From contig NZ_JADEXQ010000053.1 of assembly GCF_015207035.1 (NCBI RefSeq), forward strand, positions 1-43,075: DNA of 43,075 nt, read 5' to 3'. This document shows, one piece after another, positions 17,152 to 26,450 of this stretch. Under the pieces are notes generated by a model. It did not search any database and was not told the origin of the DNA. It worked only from the letters and a program-made list of their open reading frames with translations. The position numbers and the translations under genes are program-made. Within the stretch, counting starts at the first letter, position 1; each line of letters begins with the position of its first letter. The stretch comes from Romeriopsis navalis LEGE 11480. Its GTDB lineage: Bacteria > Cyanobacteriota > Cyanobacteriia > Leptolyngbyales > Leptolyngbyaceae.

Positions 17152-18735
17152 ATGTCACCATCGCCACGATCATCAACCACAGCGAACCCAACGGCAAAAC
17201 CGCTGGAAGACATCGATATTCTAGTCATTGGGAGCGGGATTGGGGGATTAGTTGCCGCCGCACTGCTGGCGCATTACGGTCAGCGGGTCGTGGTCTGTGA
17301 GAGTCATAGCATCCCGGGTGGGGCAGCTCATGCATTTAGCCGGGATGGATTTCATTTCGATTCGGGCCCCTCATTCTATTGTGGACTCGCGGATCCCAAA
17401 TCGCTCAATCCGCTGCGACAAGTCTTAGATCTGCTAGACGAACCCATTGCAGCCCAGCCTTACGATCCACTGGGCTATTATCATTTTCCCGACCGCACAA
17501 TCCCAATTTTTGGCAATCTCGATCGCTATCAAACCGAGCTCTCGAAATTTACCCCAACGGGTGCTAGAGAGTTTGGCAATCTCGTCGATCGCTTTCTCCG
17601 CCTATATCATGGACTCTCTGGCATTCCCACATTAGCCCTGCGATCAGACTGGAAACTCTTCCCCTTTTTGCTCCAGCACTATTCCCAAGCACTGCTCAAA
17701 TTACTCGGGCAACTCCAGGATATTCAAGGCTCTGCAGGCCACATCCTCGATGCTACGGTGCAGGATCCGTGGGTACGGACGCTCTTTAACTTAGAGTGCT
17801 TCTTACTATCCGGTATGTCAGCAGCCGATACCGTCGCGCCCGAAATGGCGTTTATGTTTGGCGAACGCACGACATCCGTGATCGACTATCCGATCGGCGG
17901 CAGCGGTGCAATCATTGCCGCACTCGTCCGTGGACTGGAAAAATTTGGTGGGCAATTGCGGCTCCGTAGCCATGTTCAACAAATCCTCGTCGAGCAGAAC
18001 CAAGTCACCGGCGTCCGCCTCCAATCTGGTGAAGTGATTCAGGCACCGATCGTCATCTCAAACGCCACGCTGTGGGACACTTATCAACACCTACTCAAGC
18101 CAGAAGATTTGCCGAATCGCTACCGGGCCAGTCAACTCGAAACACCGGCGATCGAAAGCTTTATGCACCTTCACCTGGGGATTCGCGCGGATGACTTAGA
18201 GGCCGAACTGGGGCATCCGCTCGCAGGCCACCATGTTGTCGTACATGATTCAAGTCAGCCTGTGACAGTTCCTAACAATGTCTGCATGATTTCAATTCCT
18301 TCCGTTTGGGACAAAACACTTGCACCGACCGGCCACCATACAATCCACGCTTATACATTAGAGCCCCATGAAAATTGGCAAAATATCAGCGATTACACGC
18401 AACAAAAACAGCAGAAAAGCCGAATTCTTTATAAAGCTCTGGAGAGAGTAATTCCAGACATCAAACGCCGAGTCACATTGGAATTAATTGGCACACCAAC
18501 CACGCATGCTCGATTTTTACATCGGTATCATGGCACCTATGGTCCAGGAATCGCGGCGGGGCAAGGGATGTTTCCCAGTTGTCGCACGCCGATCCGTGGC
18601 CTATATCGCGTCGGGGACAGCACCATACCAGGGATTGGCGTGCCAGCTGTTGCAGCATCTGGCATCCTGTGCGCAAATGCATTGGTTAAACCAGCGCAGA
18701 CACGCACCGCCCTCAAGCAATTACACCTTCTGTAA
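17152..18735 (+). CDS. Carotenoid isomerase/phytoene desaturase-like FAD oxidoreductase
   Basis: A 527-residue flavoprotein of the CrtI/CrtISO superfamily. The Rossmann motif DILVIGSGIGGLVAAALLAHYG (in part) sits at residues about 22-45, followed by VVVCESHSIPGGAAHAF and DSGPSFYCG, and the C-terminal FAD motif GLYRVGDSTIPGIGVPAVAASG. These fit carotenoid isomerase and retinol-saturase-like enzymes. The N-terminal ~20 residues are low complexity and may not be conserved. Cyanobacteria usually have several paralogs, so this need not be the main CrtH; the substrate is uncertain. No carotenoid gene lies next to it. Confidence 0.85.
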   Translation: MSPSPRSSTTANPTAKPLEDIDILVIGSGIGGLVAAALLAHYGQRVVVCESHSIPGGAAHAFSRDGFHFDSGPSFYCGLADPKSLNPLRQVLDLLDEPIAAQPYDPLGYYHFPDRTIPIFGNLDRYQTELSKFTPTGAREFGNLVDRFLRLYHGLSGIPTLALRSDWKLFPFLLQHYSQALLKLLGQLQDIQGSAGHILDATVQDPWVRTLFNLECFLLSGMSAADTVAPEMAFMFGERTTSVIDYPIGGSGAIIAALVRGLEKFGGQLRLRSHVQQILVEQNQVTGVRLQSGEVIQAPIVISNATLWDTYQHLLKPEDLPNRYRASQLETPAIESFMHLHLGIRADDLEAELGHPLAGHHVVVHDSSQPVTVPNNVCMISIPSVWDKTLAPTGHHTIHAYTLEPHENWQNISDYTQQKQQKSRILYKALERVIPDIKRRVTLELIGTPTTHARFLHRYHGTYGPGIAAGQGMFPSCRTPIRGLYRVGDSTIPGIGVPAVAASGILCANALVKPAQTRTALKQLHLL

Positions 18736-18900
18736 ATCTACGGAGACATGGATGTTGTTCACCTCAAAAATCAGTAGAGATGCCGATAGACGGGACAGGC
18801 TCACATCTTCAAGAATGGTCACAAGCAAGCAGTTCGATCAACGTAATTGCGGCCTTCCCTTGTTAAGCTGTGTTTCCTGAAATAGGAGTCTTGATCAATC

Positions 18901-19167
18901 ATGCAATTACTGACTTTTAGTCTGTTGGCTTTGTATACCGTTGTGATGCCCTTGCTATTCTCCAACTGGTATGGACTCTATCTGAATGAGCCGGGCATGA
19001 ATGCCAGCCAGCGCCAGACGTCTCGGATCGTGCTAATGCTTGCCACGTTGCTTTGGCCGATCGTCCTACCCATGTCGTATCTCGAGCTACTCAAAAAGGT
19101 GAAGCGCTACGAACGGCAAAACCTGATGACTCAGCCGAATTTTGTGTCCTTACCCGAAATGTACTAG
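18901..19167 (+). CDS. Small membrane protein, unknown function
   Basis: An 88-residue protein with two hydrophobic helices (about residues 2-20 and 44-62) and a basic C-terminal tail (KKVKRYERQN). I do not recognise a named family. The ATG has AGGAG about 11 bases upstream. It stands alone, 165 bases after the oxidoreductase gene and before a 1-kb gap. Confidence 0.75.
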   Translation: MQLLTFSLLALYTVVMPLLFSNWYGLYLNEPGMNASQRQTSRIVLMLATLLWPIVLPMSYLELLKKVKRYERQNLMTQPNFVSLPEMY

Positions 19168-20160
19168 GGCCATCACTCGCGCAATTTAGGACGAATCACT
19201 ATCACAAATACTCAAAATTCAGTTAATTAGCTCATAGGGTTCGTTAATCGACTTATATATAAGTCGATTAACAAGTCGCCGCGTTACATCTAGCCAAACC
19301 ATCACCGAAGTGACAGCTGGGTTGTGTTCAGCAAACCAGGCATCGCCATAACTGCCAGCATTTAGGTACAGCACATCCGAGAAAAATTCGCCGCAATCAG
19401 AAACATTTGTAGTTTCAGAAAACAGTTGTCATTGTTACAAAACCCATCAAATCTTGTAAACATTTATCAACGAACTACAGCCCTGGCGATTGGCATAAAG
19501 TCTGAAGCGTAAAGCGAGCCACCGCTTCTAAAATAAGCCTCGAAATATAATTATTGGCATCGCCAGAACTGCCATTGTGAAGTTATTCAAAGCTCTAGTA
19601 AAGCAGTATCGTAATTCTTCTAAGAAACTCGAATCTTGCGATATATTAGTAAAGGCAAACGAATGATTTAACCCTTGGCGCTGTAACATCGCCGCGCCAT
19701 CGTGCAAGTCTCGTAGCACGCAAATGAGCTAGTCGAATTGCTCATCAACGAGCAGCACTAGGTACTAACCCTGGTTTGGTTCTATTCGATTCATTTAAGT
19801 GCGAAAACCAATTAACAGCAAAGCTGTGTGTGGGTCGCTTGAGTTTAGGAGTTATAGCGCATCAATTAGCGCTTAACCGGAACGGAGAAACACAATTTGC
19901 GCTTAAAGTAGCCAGCATTACGGATGTTGGATGTCCCGCGTTACTTGTTATCTAGAGTCCACAATCGTTCTCCCAACGTAAGTCGTCTTTTACCATTCAA
20001 GGCATAATCCATTGCCGCAATGGTAGATCTAAATGTTGCATTCCCCGAGCGCATTATTCAGTCAGCCGAACGGATAATGATCATTTAGTTATATAACTTA
20101 CATATTTGGTGTCCCCATTCTCCTAATATGGCAGCGCACGACCTTGGTGCGGTATGACCC
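19168..20160. other. 1-kb gene-poor region
   Basis: No supported gene on either strand. The base composition is more AT-rich than the surrounding genes and the ORFs are short and unlike proteins. It contains a perfect 30-bp palindrome (19243-19272) and, at the right end, the leader of the Usp-like gene. It could hide a small RNA or the remains of a degraded gene, but nothing specific can be shown. Confidence 0.5.
19243..19272. repeat. Perfect 30-bp palindrome
   Basis: GTTAATCGACTTATA (19243-19257) is followed at once by its exact reverse complement (19258-19272). It lies about 75 bases after the small membrane protein gene and has no T-tract. It could be a regulator binding site, a cruciform or a mobile-element remnant. 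Confidence 0.85.
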
Positions 20161-20190
20161 ACCTCTCGTTCAAGTTCTTTTTTGAGAGGT
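20161..20190 (+). promoter_or_regulatory. Leader hairpin covering the ribosome binding site of the Usp-like gene
   Basis: ACCTCTC (20161-20167) can pair with GAGAGGT (20184-20190). The second arm is also the likely Shine-Dalgarno sequence, 7 bases before the GTG start at 20198. Pairing would hide it, so translation may depend on temperature or another melting event. Confidence 0.4.
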
Positions 20191-20197
20191 CTCTATA

Positions 20198-20812
20198 GTG
20201 AATATTTCGTCAATGTTAGCTCGACTTCAAGCTAATCTCGGCGTTCCACATTTAGCTGAACAGTTATTACTGATTCCGCCCCGTCCGCAGCATCTAGCGC
20301 AAGAACTCTCGGCAATTAATTTATTAGTTGGCTATTCGCATTCCGAAAGCAGTCAGTTAGCCCTTGACTTAACTCTATGGATCGCCTTGCAGACGCGCCT
20401 GGCCACCAATACACCGGTCACAGTGCAGGTCGTCTATGTCACCGAGGAAATTAGCCCATCCGTTCTCCAATCAAGCAATACCAGTAAACCTTTCAATCCA
20501 GCCCGCAAAACCAGTGGCAGTATTGCGACGCTGGCCCCGGCAAAAGTCACAGCCATGAATCGTGCGGATCAATTTGAACAAGCCGATCGAATTCTCTGGC
20601 AGGCGCGATCGCTCGCAACGGAATGGCGGGGCTCACTCAAAACCCACCTTCGCTTTGGCGATGTTGCGTTGGAACTCAATCAAGTCGCCCAAGCAGAAGC
20701 TGCAACCCTCTTGATCCTTGGTTGTAAATCCCGTGAAGATGCGCTGATCCAACGGCTGGGAAAAAAATTCCCTTGTGCCGTGCTCGGAATTCCCGATGAG
20801 CTTGAAGCCTAG
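20198..20812 (+). CDS. Universal stress protein (UspA) domain protein
   Basis: A 204-residue soluble protein with one Usp-like alpha/beta fold. After a ~35-residue N-terminal extension comes INLLVGYSHSESSQLALDLTLWIA (in parts), matching the first strand and helix of Usp. The end VAQAEAATLLILGCKSREDALIQRLG-KKFPCAVLGIP matches the last strands. The usual G-2x-G-9x-G(S/T) ATP-binding motif is not clear, so nucleotide binding is doubtful. The start is GTG at 20198, with GAGAGG upstream; an ATG at 20213 is the alternative. It converges with the alpha/beta hydrolase gene, 19 bases apart. Confidence 0.75.
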   Translation: MNISSMLARLQANLGVPHLAEQLLLIPPRPQHLAQELSAINLLVGYSHSESSQLALDLTLWIALQTRLATNTPVTVQVVYVTEEISPSVLQSSNTSKPFNPARKTSGSIATLAPAKVTAMNRADQFEQADRILWQARSLATEWRGSLKTHLRFGDVALELNQVAQAEAATLLILGCKSREDALIQRLGKKFPCAVLGIPDELEA

Positions 20813-20831
20813 ACCAAACCGTTTAGTCGTG

Positions 20832-21845
20832 CTAACGAACACATTGGACAGTCTGTTTGGCAATCCAATCGAGGAGGATGCGATTCATCGCATCAGGACA
20901 TTCATCATGGGCACAATGCCCAACATTATCTAGCTCAATCAACTCGATTTTCGAATTGTATTGCAGGAATTTCGGTGCCAACAAAGGGGGTACCGCTTTA
21001 TCCTGCTTCCCCCAAATCAGCAGCATTGGCATTGTCAATCGTGGCAACACCGCACGAGCGCTAAACCGCTCAGCATCAAGATTTTTCGCATTAATCATTG
21101 AGGCTAAGGCCCGCGTTGCACCGCGATCATAGGCTGGACTGGAAAATACATCCACCAATTCCTCATCCACCACCTCGGACATCATATAGGCCGACTTCGC
21201 CCATTTCTGAATGACTTGAGGCCGCCGAATCAACCGAAAGAGTGGTGCGAAGATTAACGGGGCGGTCAGTAAACGCTTCAATCCGGCCAAAGGGAGATTC
21301 ACAAACGGCTTGAGCTGGGTCGATCGTAGCCAAGCGGGCAAATCGAGCACTGATGCATCCGGCAGCGTAAACATCACCAAACTTGCTAGCATTTCTGGAT
21401 GCCGCGCCGCGATCGTCAACCCCACAGTTGATCCGAGCGAATGCCCCACCAACACAACGGGGCGCCCAATAAACGCCCGCCAAAATTCATACACCTGGTC
21501 CACCCATAAGGCTGTATCGTAGTTGGCCATGGCCTTCGCTGATTGACCGAAGCCCAGCAAATCGAGTGCATAGACCGGATGTGTCTGACTCAAAACCGCA
21601 ATATTTTTCCGCCAATGGCCGATCGACGCGCCAAATCCATGCAAGAGAAGCATTGGTGTCTGATCCACCAGTGCTCCGGTTACCGCAGCAGGTTCAACGG
21701 GTGGCATCGGATTTTCAATTGGCTGGGCATAACTGTAGTGAATCGGCCAACCACGCCATAACCAAGTCCGACGCTGCCCCACTCGATGGGTCCAATGTGG
21801 CAAACCAGGCACAGAAGCATTAGCAGACATAAAACACGTTTCCAC
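20832..21845 (-). CDS. Alpha/beta-fold hydrolase
   Basis: A 337-residue hydrolase. It shows LLLHGFGASIGHW (oxyanion-hole region), VLVGHSLGSTVGL with the nucleophilic Ser, LLIWGKQDKAVP with the acid Asp, and DNVGHCAHDE with the catalytic His, so the triad is complete. The N-terminal ~45 residues (TWLWRGWPIHYSYAQP) resemble plant and cyanobacterial chlorophyll-pathway-type hydrolases, but the substrate cannot be assigned. The GTG at 21843-21845 has GGGAG 7 bases upstream and is preferred over the ATG at 21828-21830, which has no such site. It converges with the Usp-like gene. Confidence 0.92.
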   Translation of the reverse strand: METCFMSANASVPGLPHWTHRVGQRRTWLWRGWPIHYSYAQPIENPMPPVEPAAVTGALVDQTPMLLLHGFGASIGHWRKNIAVLSQTHPVYALDLLGFGQSAKAMANYDTALWVDQVYEFWRAFIGRPVVLVGHSLGSTVGLTIAARHPEMLASLVMFTLPDASVLDLPAWLRSTQLKPFVNLPLAGLKRLLTAPLIFAPLFRLIRRPQVIQKWAKSAYMMSEVVDEELVDVFSSPAYDRGATRALASMINAKNLDAERFSARAVLPRLTMPMLLIWGKQDKAVPPLLAPKFLQYNSKIELIELDNVGHCAHDECPDAMNRILLDWIAKQTVQCVR

Positions 21846-22198
21846 GAAAGCTCTCCCATTTTAATCAACTGCCACCAGAAGCGGGAATACGGCAATCCTC
21901 CCGAGCCAATCATGAGCATGACAACACCCCATGATGCTCGGTCGATTTATCGATTCATTTAAATTGGTGAGATTTTCAGCCACCTTCCGTAAATTCGCTA
22001 GTACAATAACGGACGAACGTCCCCTTTGCGATCATGATTTGAGAATGTCGGATTTCCCCATCTGAAGAAGCCTCGACAGTCCCTGGGAAAATTTTGTATT
22101 CTGTCTGTAGTGAAACATTGGTTTGGCTATGTGCTTGTGGCGAAGTGCTTCAGGCTTTTCGGATCGTTCACTTATCGTCTATTTATCGTTTACTTAAG
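21846..22198. other. Divergent intergenic region with the infC leader
   Basis: About 350 bases between the hydrolase and infC starts. No ORF is convincing, although the infC frame is open back to 22094. It presumably holds both promoters; no terminator or clear binding site was recognised. Confidence 0.4.
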
Positions 22199-22735
22199 GT
22201 GCCTGTGGCAGACAAAAGATATACACCGCGCGAAATGCCCATGATCAATGAGCGCATTCGCTTTCCCACTGTGCGATTGCTCGACAGCGATAGCGCACAG
22301 ATCGGCATTATGTCCTCCCGCGAAGCGCTCCAACTCGCGGAGGAAAAAGAGCTGGACTTGGTGTTAATGAGCGACAAGGCGGATCCGCCGGTTTGCAAAA
22401 TTATTGACTACGGCAAGCACAAGTTCGAGCAGGAAAAGAAGGCCAAAGAGGCCAAGAAGAAACAGCATACGGTTGATGTCAAAGAAGTGAAGATGCGCTA
22501 TAAGATTGAGGAGCACGATTACAATGTGCGCCTGAGTCAGGCTCAACGCTTTATCAAAGCGGGGGATAAGGTCAAAGCGATCGTCACTTTCCGCGGTCGT
22601 GAGATCCAGCACAGTAGCTTAGCGGAAGTCCTGCTAAAACGTATGGCGAATGACATGAAGGAGCTGGCGGAAGTCCAACAGCGCCCTAAGCGTGAAGGTC
22701 GTAATATGACGATGTTCTTAGCACCGAAAAAGTAA
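22199..22735 (+). CDS. infC: Translation initiation factor IF-3
   Basis: IF-3 binds the 30S subunit, blocks early 50S joining and checks the start codon. Both domains are present: the N-terminal [16 protein letters not shown] and [21 protein letters not shown], the Lys-rich linker [15 protein letters not shown], and the C-terminal [37 protein letters not shown] and [14 protein letters not shown] chose the GTG at 22199 (178 residues, start [20 protein letters not shown]) because it aligns with other cyanobacterial IF-3 proteins. The ORF is open 105 bases further upstream, but that part is not conserved. The ribosome binding site is weak. A strong terminator follows. No rpmI-rplT follows, so the E. 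coli operon order is not kept. Confidence 0.97.
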   Translation: MPVADKRYTPREMPMINERIRFPTVRLLDSDSAQIGIMSSREALQLAEEKELDLVLMSDKADPPVCKIIDYGKHKFEQEKKAKEAKKKQHTVDVKEVKMRYKIEEHDYNVRLSQAQRFIKAGDKVKAIVTFRGREIQHSSLAEVLLKRMANDMKELAEVQQRPKREGRNMTMFLAPKK

Positions 22736-22777
22736 GTTCAGAACAAAACACTTAGTTGTGGTTTGACAATTTCTTGG

Positions 22778-22814
22778 CAGTGAGGATGAGATAACTCATC
22801 CTCACTGTTTTTTT
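22778..22814 (+). terminator. Rho-independent terminator of infC
   Basis: A perfect 13-bp stem (22778-22790 with 22795-22807), an ATAA loop, then seven T. It lies about 40 bases after the infC stop. Confidence 0.95.
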
Positions 22815-23015
22815 GGGGCGGAATGCGGCTGGGAGAATCAATTTCCTGCATTTCCACTGGGACTTCACTCACAAGCATCAAGTCCATTCAATCGTCTCTG
22901 TCAGGTTTCGTTAATTCCACTGATCAGGCTTTGGTATTAGGGTGTAACTTGGGCATACTGATACGTAGGTCATACTTCCCCACTTACCCACAACTACAAA
23001 GAACGCAAACCTTAG

Positions 23016-26000
23016 ATGACATTGGGCTTACAAGAGTTTTCAAGTGATGACTTAGGGCGGCGGATTTTACGCTGGATGAATCTTCGTCCCGGTGAAATTG
23101 GTCGCACGAGCTGGATGTTTGCGTTTTACGTCCTGACCTCGATCGGGATCTTGTGGTTTGAAGCCACTTCAAGTGGCCTATTCTTGAAAGAATTCGGCGC
23201 CAACTATCTGCCCTACATCTACTTGGCCAGCATGGTCATTAGTAGTGCCTGGAGTGCCTTTTATACCTGGCTACAACGCTATATTCCTTTGCGCTGGGTC
23301 GTGGTGTTAGTCGCCGTGCTAATTGCCGTCCCAATTCCACTGTTACAGTTGGGCATGGCAACGGGCGGAGCCACACCACCAGCCGTCGGAATTGTCGGTC
23401 TCACGCTCTTGCAGAGCAGTGTGCTCGGCATGCGTCTATGGCTACAAACGATCTACGTGTTGAATGATCTCAACACCAGTATTACGGCCAATCAACTGTT
23501 CAATGTCCGCGAAGTCCGCCGGACCTATCCACTTATCAGTAGTGGGGTATTGGTTGCCGACGTTGTTGCGGGCTTTGCTCTACCAGTTCTGCTAAATCGG
23601 CTCGGAATATCGGTTGTTGTCCTCCTATCCGCCGGAATGATCATTGCCGGAGCGGCGATTCTTTTCTTACTCGGCCAATTTTACGAACGCTATTTTCCAC
23701 AATCAACGCTACGTCGGCGTGAGACTAAACCCGATACGACAACCGGCAAAATCAGCGGCGAACTCAATCGCTATCGACGTCTGCTTTTCACCTTCTTTAT
23801 CCTGGCGGAGATCGTCTTTCTCGTCGTTGACTTCCAGTTTATGAGTCAGCTACAGGAACCCACGCTACTCGGACTAGTGATCAGCAATCCCGCCGGCAAT
23901 AACCGTCAAGACGAACTCATTGCCGCGTTTATCGGTCGCTTTCAAGGGCTCCTTGGCTTCTTTGAGCTGAGTTTACAGTGGATCTTCTCCAGTCGCTTAA
24001 TTGAGCGGTTTGGCATCTTCTCGATCGCCTCTGTATTGCCGATTTCCGTGCTGGGTTTTGGCGGTTTGGGGGCAGTTAGTGCGGTTTTACCTGCCTCGGC
24101 TTATACCCAAATCAGTCAGGTTTTGCCGCTGATCACCGGTCAGGCACAGCTGCAATTTTTTATCATGCTGTGTCTTAAGTTCATTTACGAACTCTTTCAC
24201 TTCACGCTCCTCGCCAGTATTGGCCCGGTTCTCTTCCAACCGCTGCCAGATAGTGTCCGCAACTCAATTCAGTCAGTGGTCCGGGGTAATTCGGAACCGA
24301 TCGCCACTGGAGTCGTGGGCATTGCTTTAGCCGTCATTATTGCGTTCGGCACCGATAAGCTCCTGGGCATGCAATGGCAAACCACGCTCTTTTTTAGCAG
24401 TGTCACCATTGCTGGGCTCTGGCTCGTCACCAATATCTGGATTCGGGTTGACTATTTGCGACTATGGGTAATTCGCTCAGCCCGTACCAGCTTCCGGAAC
24501 TCCGACTTGCTACTCAAGGAATTCAAAAAAGATGCCGTCGCCGCACTCAACCAGCTGAAATCCGAAGCAGATTTGCGATCGTGCATCGAACTACTACACC
24601 GAATTGATCCCAAAGATACCGGCACAATTCTGACACCGATCTTGCCACAACTACCGGTAACACTTCAACAGCGGGTTTTAGAAATCATTGTCAAAGACGC
24701 AAATCCAGACCCACAACAGACAATCATCGTCAATCAGATTTTGGCCCGTTCAACTTGGCCTGATCTCACGGCAAGTGCGCTGAAGTACATCTATCTCACG
24801 ACCGAAAACGCGGATTATAAAAAACTCCAGCCCTATCTCTTGCCAAGTATTCCCCCAGTGGTTCGGGGTACCGCCGCGGCGCTGTGTTTGGAAAAGGGGG
24901 ATAACCGACTCAAAGGCGAAGCGACCAATGTGCTGCGGCTGATGCTGACCAACACCAAAAAGTATGAAAAAATGCTGGGGGCCAAGGCACTCACCAACTT
25001 AAAATTTCTCCAAGCATTGCAACTGTACATTCCAGCGCTACTGAGTGATCCAGACATTGATGTGCAATGTGCAGCCCTCGAAGTCGTGAGTGCCACCCAC
25101 TTTGAAAAATCTTATCCGGCCTTGACTAAAGGCCTATACGACCAACAAACCCGTAGTGCCGCAAGTGCCGCATTAGTCGCACTGAACGATGAGGCCATTC
25201 CCTTACTCCAACGCATCGTCGATGACTGGCGCAAACCTGATCCAGTGAAAGCCGCAGCCTGGAATGCCATTGGTCAAATTGGCACGATCGATGCGATTGA
25301 CTTAATGATTAGTCGTCTGAGTATGGTGTGGGGCGATGATCGGCGTAACGTCCTCCGAGCACTGGTCAAAATTCCCGATGACCGGGGGATTGAAGCTACA
25401 CTCGATCGACTTGATCGCAAAGGCATTGAAGCGCTAATCGATCAAGAACTGATGCTCATGGGCCAAACCACTGCTGGCATTGTCGATATGACCAAAGGGC
25501 AGAAGTACAGCGATAAAATCGACATGCTACGCCGCGCTTTGCAAAATATTCAGGATGACAGCCTAGAACGTTTGTTCCTGCTAATGCAATTTCTGTACGA
25601 TCCTTACACCATCCAAGCCGCTTCTTTCAATCTCCAATCCGGCAATCTGGTGACCATGGCTCAGGGATTAGAAATTCTCGATAACCAATTAGACATCCCC
25701 AACAAACGGGCAGTTCTAACACTGCTCGATCGCAATCCTGAACTCGATAAACAAACCAAACAACTGCAAGTCCAGCTGCGCCAGGCCCGCGATAAGCATA
25801 ACGCGGCAAACGAACGACAAATCCTCAATTCCCTCGACAAAATCGCCAAACAGCAGCAGGCAGATCTAACCAAACAACTTCAAGCACTTTCGGGCATTCT
25901 CACCTACGAACCACTCCCCCCCCAGGAAAGACTCTGTCAGCTACTTGATCTACGGCATTTCTTCTCAGATTGGTTGATGGCTTGTTGTTTCTACTTGGCC

Positions 26001-26282
26001 AGTGAAGCCCGATGGAATCTCACCCGCCACCATGTGCTTGGGGGCATTCGCAGCGCGAAAGGATTTGTCCGGGAAGCCGCTTTGCTGTATCTGCGGGACG
26101 TCTATCCCCAAGCCTTTGAGAACGTTGTGCCCAAACTGCGCAATGACCCGGATCGGTTAGTTCGCGCCCAAGTCAAGGAAATTCTGGATATCTGGGGCGT
26201 CAACCAAGCTCGCCGTTCAATGTTCCCGGATAATGATGATGACGACGATATGAATACCGCGGCCTTGGGGCCAATGCGATAG
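23016..26282 (+). CDS. NTT/MFS-like membrane domain fused to HEAT repeats
   Basis: A 1088-residue protein. Residues about 30-490 form about 12 membrane helices resembling the nucleotide transporter (NTT, ADP/ATP translocase-like) branch of the MFS: SWMFAFYVLTSIGILWFEATSSGLFLKEFG (in parts), YIYLASMVISSAWSAFY, and LCLKFIYELFHFTLLASIGPVLFQPLP. Residues about 500-1075 are soluble and helical with HEAT-like repeats (DIDVQCAALEVVSATHFEKSYPAL, DPVKAAAWNAIGQIGTIDAI and others). A Gln/Lys-rich coiled-coil (about 910-960) and an acidic DNDDDDDM tail follow. NTT-HEAT proteins, sometimes fused to a cyclic-nucleotide-binding domain, are known in free-living bacteria with unclear function. Here that domain is the next gene, 168 bases downstream. 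ATP/ADP exchange should not be assumed. Confidence 0.85.
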   Translation: MTLGLQEFSSDDLGRRILRWMNLRPGEIGRTSWMFAFYVLTSIGILWFEATSSGLFLKEFGANYLPYIYLASMVISSAWSAFYTWLQRYIPLRWVVVLVAVLIAVPIPLLQLGMATGGATPPAVGIVGLTLLQSSVLGMRLWLQTIYVLNDLNTSITANQLFNVREVRRTYPLISSGVLVADVVAGFALPVLLNRLGISVVVLLSAGMIIAGAAILFLLGQFYERYFPQSTLRRRETKPDTTTGKISGELNRYRRLLFTFFILAEIVFLVVDFQFMSQLQEPTLLGLVISNPAGNNRQDELIAAFIGRFQGLLGFFELSLQWIFSSRLIERFGIFSIASVLPISVLGFGGLGAVSAVLPASAYTQISQVLPLITGQAQLQFFIMLCLKFIYELFHFTLLASIGPVLFQPLPDSVRNSIQSVVRGNSEPIATGVVGIALAVIIAFGTDKLLGMQWQTTLFFSSVTIAGLWLVTNIWIRVDYLRLWVIRSARTSFRNSDLLLKEFKKDAVAALNQLKSEADLRSCIELLHRIDPKDTGTILTPILPQLPVTLQQRVLEIIVKDANPDPQQTIIVNQILARSTWPDLTASALKYIYLTTENADYKKLQPYLLPSIPPVVRGTAAALCLEKGDNRLKGEATNVLRLMLTNTKKYEKMLGAKALTNLKFLQALQLYIPALLSDPDIDVQCAALEVVSATHFEKSYPALTKGLYDQQTRSAASAALVALNDEAIPLLQRIVDDWRKPDPVKAAAWNAIGQIGTIDAIDLMISRLSMVWGDDRRNVLRALVKIPDDRGIEATLDRLDRKGIEALIDQELMLMGQTTAGIVDMTKGQKYSDKIDMLRRALQNIQDDSLERLFLLMQFLYDPYTIQAASFNLQSGNLVTMAQGLEILDNQLDIPNKRAVLTLLDRNPELDKQTKQLQVQLRQARDKHNAANERQILNSLDKIAKQQQADLTKQLQALSGILTYEPLPPQERLCQLLDLRHFFSDWLMACCFYLASEARWNLTRHHVLGGIRSAKGFVREAALLYLRDVYPQAFENVVPKLRNDPDRLVRAQVKEILDIWGVNQARRSMFPDNDDDDDMNTAALGPMR

Positions 26283-26450
26283 GTCATTGGTTGTTGGAGA
26301 TTGTGGCAAATCCGTGATCGCTACACCATTGCAGGGGTACAATTAAGTGAAATTTGCTCGTGAGCTGTTAGTTTTGACGGCTTGGCGAGGCAACCTGAAT
26401 CTAAGTGAGCCTGATTTTTTCACTGAATCAGGTGTAGAACGAAACCCGGA

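Noticed and set aside
19528-19719. 63-residue minus-strand ORF in the 1-kb gap
   Set aside because: No recognisable motif, no ribosome binding site, and an AT-rich composition unlike the genes around it.
22094-22198. N-terminal extension of infC
   Set aside because: The frame is open, but the residues do not resemble IF-3; alignment with known cyanobacterial IF-3 puts the start at the GTG 22199.
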